Program-made: the position numbers and the translations under genes
Source: Alphaproteobacteria bacterium
Lineage (GTDB): Bacteria; Pseudomonadota; Alphaproteobacteria; UBA6615
DNA length: 64,000 nt
Direction: 5' to 3'
Assembly (NCBI GenBank): GCA_002727315.1
Contig: PBWR01000006.1
Coordinates: forward strand, 364,758-428,757
In this document: positions 62,283 to 64,000 of the stretch, in pieces
Layout: every line of letters starts with the position of its first letter
Position numbering within the stretch: the first letter of the stretch is position 1
The notes under the pieces: generated by a model
The model's database searches: none
Seen by the model: only the letters and a program-made list of their open reading frames with translations
Told to the model about the DNA's origin: nothing

Positions 62283-64000
62283 ATGGCATCCGGACAGTTC
62301 GGAATTTCTCAGCATGTCACGCGCCGCGAGGATGCGCGGCTCGTCACCGGCAGCGGCAACTATACCGACGACACCAGCATGGAGGACCAGGCCTATGCCG
62401 CCTTCCTGCGTTCGCCGGTCGGCCATGCGGACATCACCGGCATCGATATCTCCGCCGCAGCAGCAGCACCGGGCGTCATCGGCGTATTCACCGGCGAGGA
62501 CCTGAAGGCCGCCGGGCTCGGCCCCATCCCGAACGTCACACCGTTCCTGAACCGGGACGGCTCCCCCATCCTAAAGACCGAGCGGCCCGCCGTCGCGGTC
62601 GGTCGAGTGCGCCATGTGGGCGAGATCATTGCCGTTGTCGTTGCCGAAAGCACGGCCCAAGCGCAGGACGCCGTCGATCTAATCGACCTCAACCTCGACA
62701 CCCTGCCCGCCGTGGTGGATGTGCTGGAGGCAGAGAACAATGAGGTCGAAATCTGGGACACCGTGCCCGGAAATGTGGCACTCGACTTCCAGATCGGCGA
62801 CGAGGCAAGGGCCCAGAGGGCCATCGACGGCGCCGCGCATGTGGTGAAGCTGAGCCTCTCCACCAACCGGCTCGTTGCCGCCACGATGGAACCGCGCAGC
62901 GGCGTCGCACGCTACGACGCGGCGTCGGAAACCTACGAACTGGTCAGCGGATCCCAGGGCGTGAACGCACAGCGGAATATGCTCGCCGACGCCATCTTCA
63001 AGGTGCCCCGCGAAAATATGCGTGTGCGCACCAACGATGTGGGCGGCGGCTTCGGCATGAAGACGCAGGCTTATCCCGAATATGTGGCAATCCTGTTTGC
63101 CGCGAAACAAACGGGCCAGCCTGTCAAATGGCAAGGATCGCGGTCCGAGGCCTTCCTAGCCGACAACCAGGCCCGCGACGGGGTGATGAACGGTACCATG
63201 GCCTTCAACGCCGACGGCAAGATTCTGGGCTTCCGGGTCGACATGATCGCCGCCATGGGCGGCTACCTGTCCTCCCACGGCCCGGCGGCAGCCACACGCA
63301 ATGTCTGCAACTGCCTGACGGGCTGCTACGACAATCCGGCGCTCGAATATCAGGTGAAGTGCCTGCTGACCAACAATGTACCCATCGGGCCCTATCGTGG
63401 TGCCGGGCGGCCCGAGGCGGCGTATCTGCTGGAGCGGATGATGGACCATGCGGCGCGCCAGATCGGCATCGACCGGATCGAACTTCGCCGGCGCAACTTT
63501 ATCAAACCCGAGCAAATGCCCTACACCACCTCGCTGGACCAGGTTTACGATTCCGGAGAATTCGAGGCCGAGATGGACAAGGCGCTCGCACTTGCCGACT
63601 GGGGCACGTTCGAGGCCCGGCGCAGCGAGTCCGAGGCCAACGGCAAGCTGCGCGGGATCGGCATGGCCTGCTTCGTCGAAACGGCGGGCGGCATGCTCGA
63701 CGAAGGCGCCAAGCTGGTCTTCGCCGATGACGGGGTCGTCGAGACGCGTCTGGCCGTCCAGTCGAACGGCCAGGGGCATGCGACCTCCTTCGCACAGGTC
63801 GTCTCGGACCTGCTGCAGGTACCCTACGAGAAGGTCCGCATTGTCGAGGGCGACAGTTTCGAAACCCCGGGCACGGGCTTCGCCTCCGTGGCCTCACGCT
63901 CCATGGCGCTGGCTAGCGGCGCGATTTCGCTGACGGCCGACACGGTTGTCGCCAAGGGCAAGGCCATGGCGAGCCATGTGCTTGAGGCGGCCGAGGCGGA
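62283..64000 (+). CDS. Xanthine dehydrogenase/CO dehydrogenase family molybdopterin-binding large subunit (partial)
   Basis: The first 572 residues of a second CoxL-type hydroxylase; the rest is beyond the right edge. RREDARLVTGSGNYTDD opens it, RVRHVGEIIAVVVAES follows, VGGGFGMKTQAYPEY lies near residue 255, and GPYRGAGRPEAAYLLERMMD is the typical second cofactor segment. GGGGGAG lies before ATG. It is paralogous to the protein at the left edge (both share GxFTDD/GNYTDD and the VGGGFGMK block) but clearly diverged. No small or medium subunit gene is seen before the edge. Its divergence from ACMSD-like genes suggests hydroxylation of an aromatic acid. Confidence 0.9.
   Translation, partial: MASGQFGISQHVTRREDARLVTGSGNYTDDTSMEDQAYAAFLRSPVGHADITGIDISAAAAAPGVIGVFTGEDLKAAGLGPIPNVTPFLNRDGSPILKTERPAVAVGRVRHVGEIIAVVVAESTAQAQDAVDLIDLNLDTLPAVVDVLEAENNEVEIWDTVPGNVALDFQIGDEARAQRAIDGAAHVVKLSLSTNRLVAATMEPRSGVARYDAASETYELVSGSQGVNAQRNMLADAIFKVPRENMRVRTNDVGGGFGMKTQAYPEYVAILFAAKQTGQPVKWQGSRSEAFLADNQARDGVMNGTMAFNADGKILGFRVDMIAAMGGYLSSHGPAAATRNVCNCLTGCYDNPALEYQVKCLLTNNVPIGPYRGAGRPEAAYLLERMMDHAARQIGIDRIELRRRNFIKPEQMPYTTSLDQVYDSGEFEAEMDKALALADWGTFEARRSESEANGKLRGIGMACFVETAGGMLDEGAKLVFADDGVVETRLAVQSNGQGHATSFAQVVSDLLQVPYEKVRIVEGDSFETPGTGFASVASRSMALASGAISLTADTVVAKGKAMASHVLEAAEA

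Overview
The window is GC-rich DNA from a free-living alphaproteobacterium. I infer a Rhodospirillales-like lineage from gene order (ffh, rpsP-rimM-trmD-rplS and leuCDB in one block; dapF-mtaB-ftsY-ispZ beside it), from the phaR/phaC/phaA/phaB polyhydroxyalkanoate locus, and from families such as DUF1194, BTLCP and an alphaproteobacterial XRE regulator. No rRNA, tRNA, CRISPR array, transposase or phage gene was recognised.

Layout. (1) 1-16.1 kb is a catabolic accessory region of short, often divergent operons: a CoxL-type molybdenum hydroxylase running off the left edge, a lactonase-like amidohydrolase, a DUF1194 protein, alpha/beta hydrolases, a cupin, a truncated GntR gene, an FMN oxidase-like protein, a hotdog thioesterase, a CaiB/BaiF CoA-transferase with a crotonase, a polysaccharide-deacetylase/amidase pair, a SemiSWEET, a class-C-type serine hydrolase, a ketopantoate-reductase-like protein and an acyl-CoA ligase. 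(2) 16.1-20.8 kb holds an EAL-domain remnant and the PHA storage locus. (3) 20.8-26.5 kb is a mixed stretch: Nudix, DMT exporter, ferredoxin-like protein, aspartate-semialdehyde dehydrogenase, methyltransferase and small secreted proteins. (4) 26.5-43.6 kb is the conserved core: leucine synthesis, translation and SRP genes on the minus strand; a regulator, dapF, mtaB, ftsY, a DMT transporter and ispZ on the plus strand; then pgk. (5) 43.6-64 kb is accessory again: an MFS exporter, an interrupted BTLCP peptidase gene, two tandem amidases, an Lrp regulator facing a pyruvate-dehydrogenase-E1-like gene, a D-2-hydroxyacid dehydrogenase, a short-chain dehydrogenase, a second deacetylase, a MetE-like/hydrolase/Ldh_2/EthD-like operon, two tandem ACMSD-like amidohydrolases, and a second CoxL-like gene running off the right edge.

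How it works together. The two accessory flanks carry the same families: CoxL-like hydroxylases, amidases of one subfamily (three copies), PuuE-like deacetylases (two copies), metal-dependent amidohydrolases (three copies) and alpha/beta hydrolases. This fits degradation of N-containing or aromatic compounds through hydroxylation, ring or amide hydrolysis, decarboxylation and CoA activation, but no single substrate can be named from sequence alone. Carbon surplus can be stored as PHA. The less ordinary points are an Ala/Glu/Pro repeat tail on ribosomal protein S16, a pair of VOC genes inside the ffh-rpsP operon, an RDD membrane gene inside the leu operon, a stop-interrupted BTLCP gene, a truncated GntR gene, several palindromic candidate operators, and a dispersed palindromic repeat family in the accessory regions.
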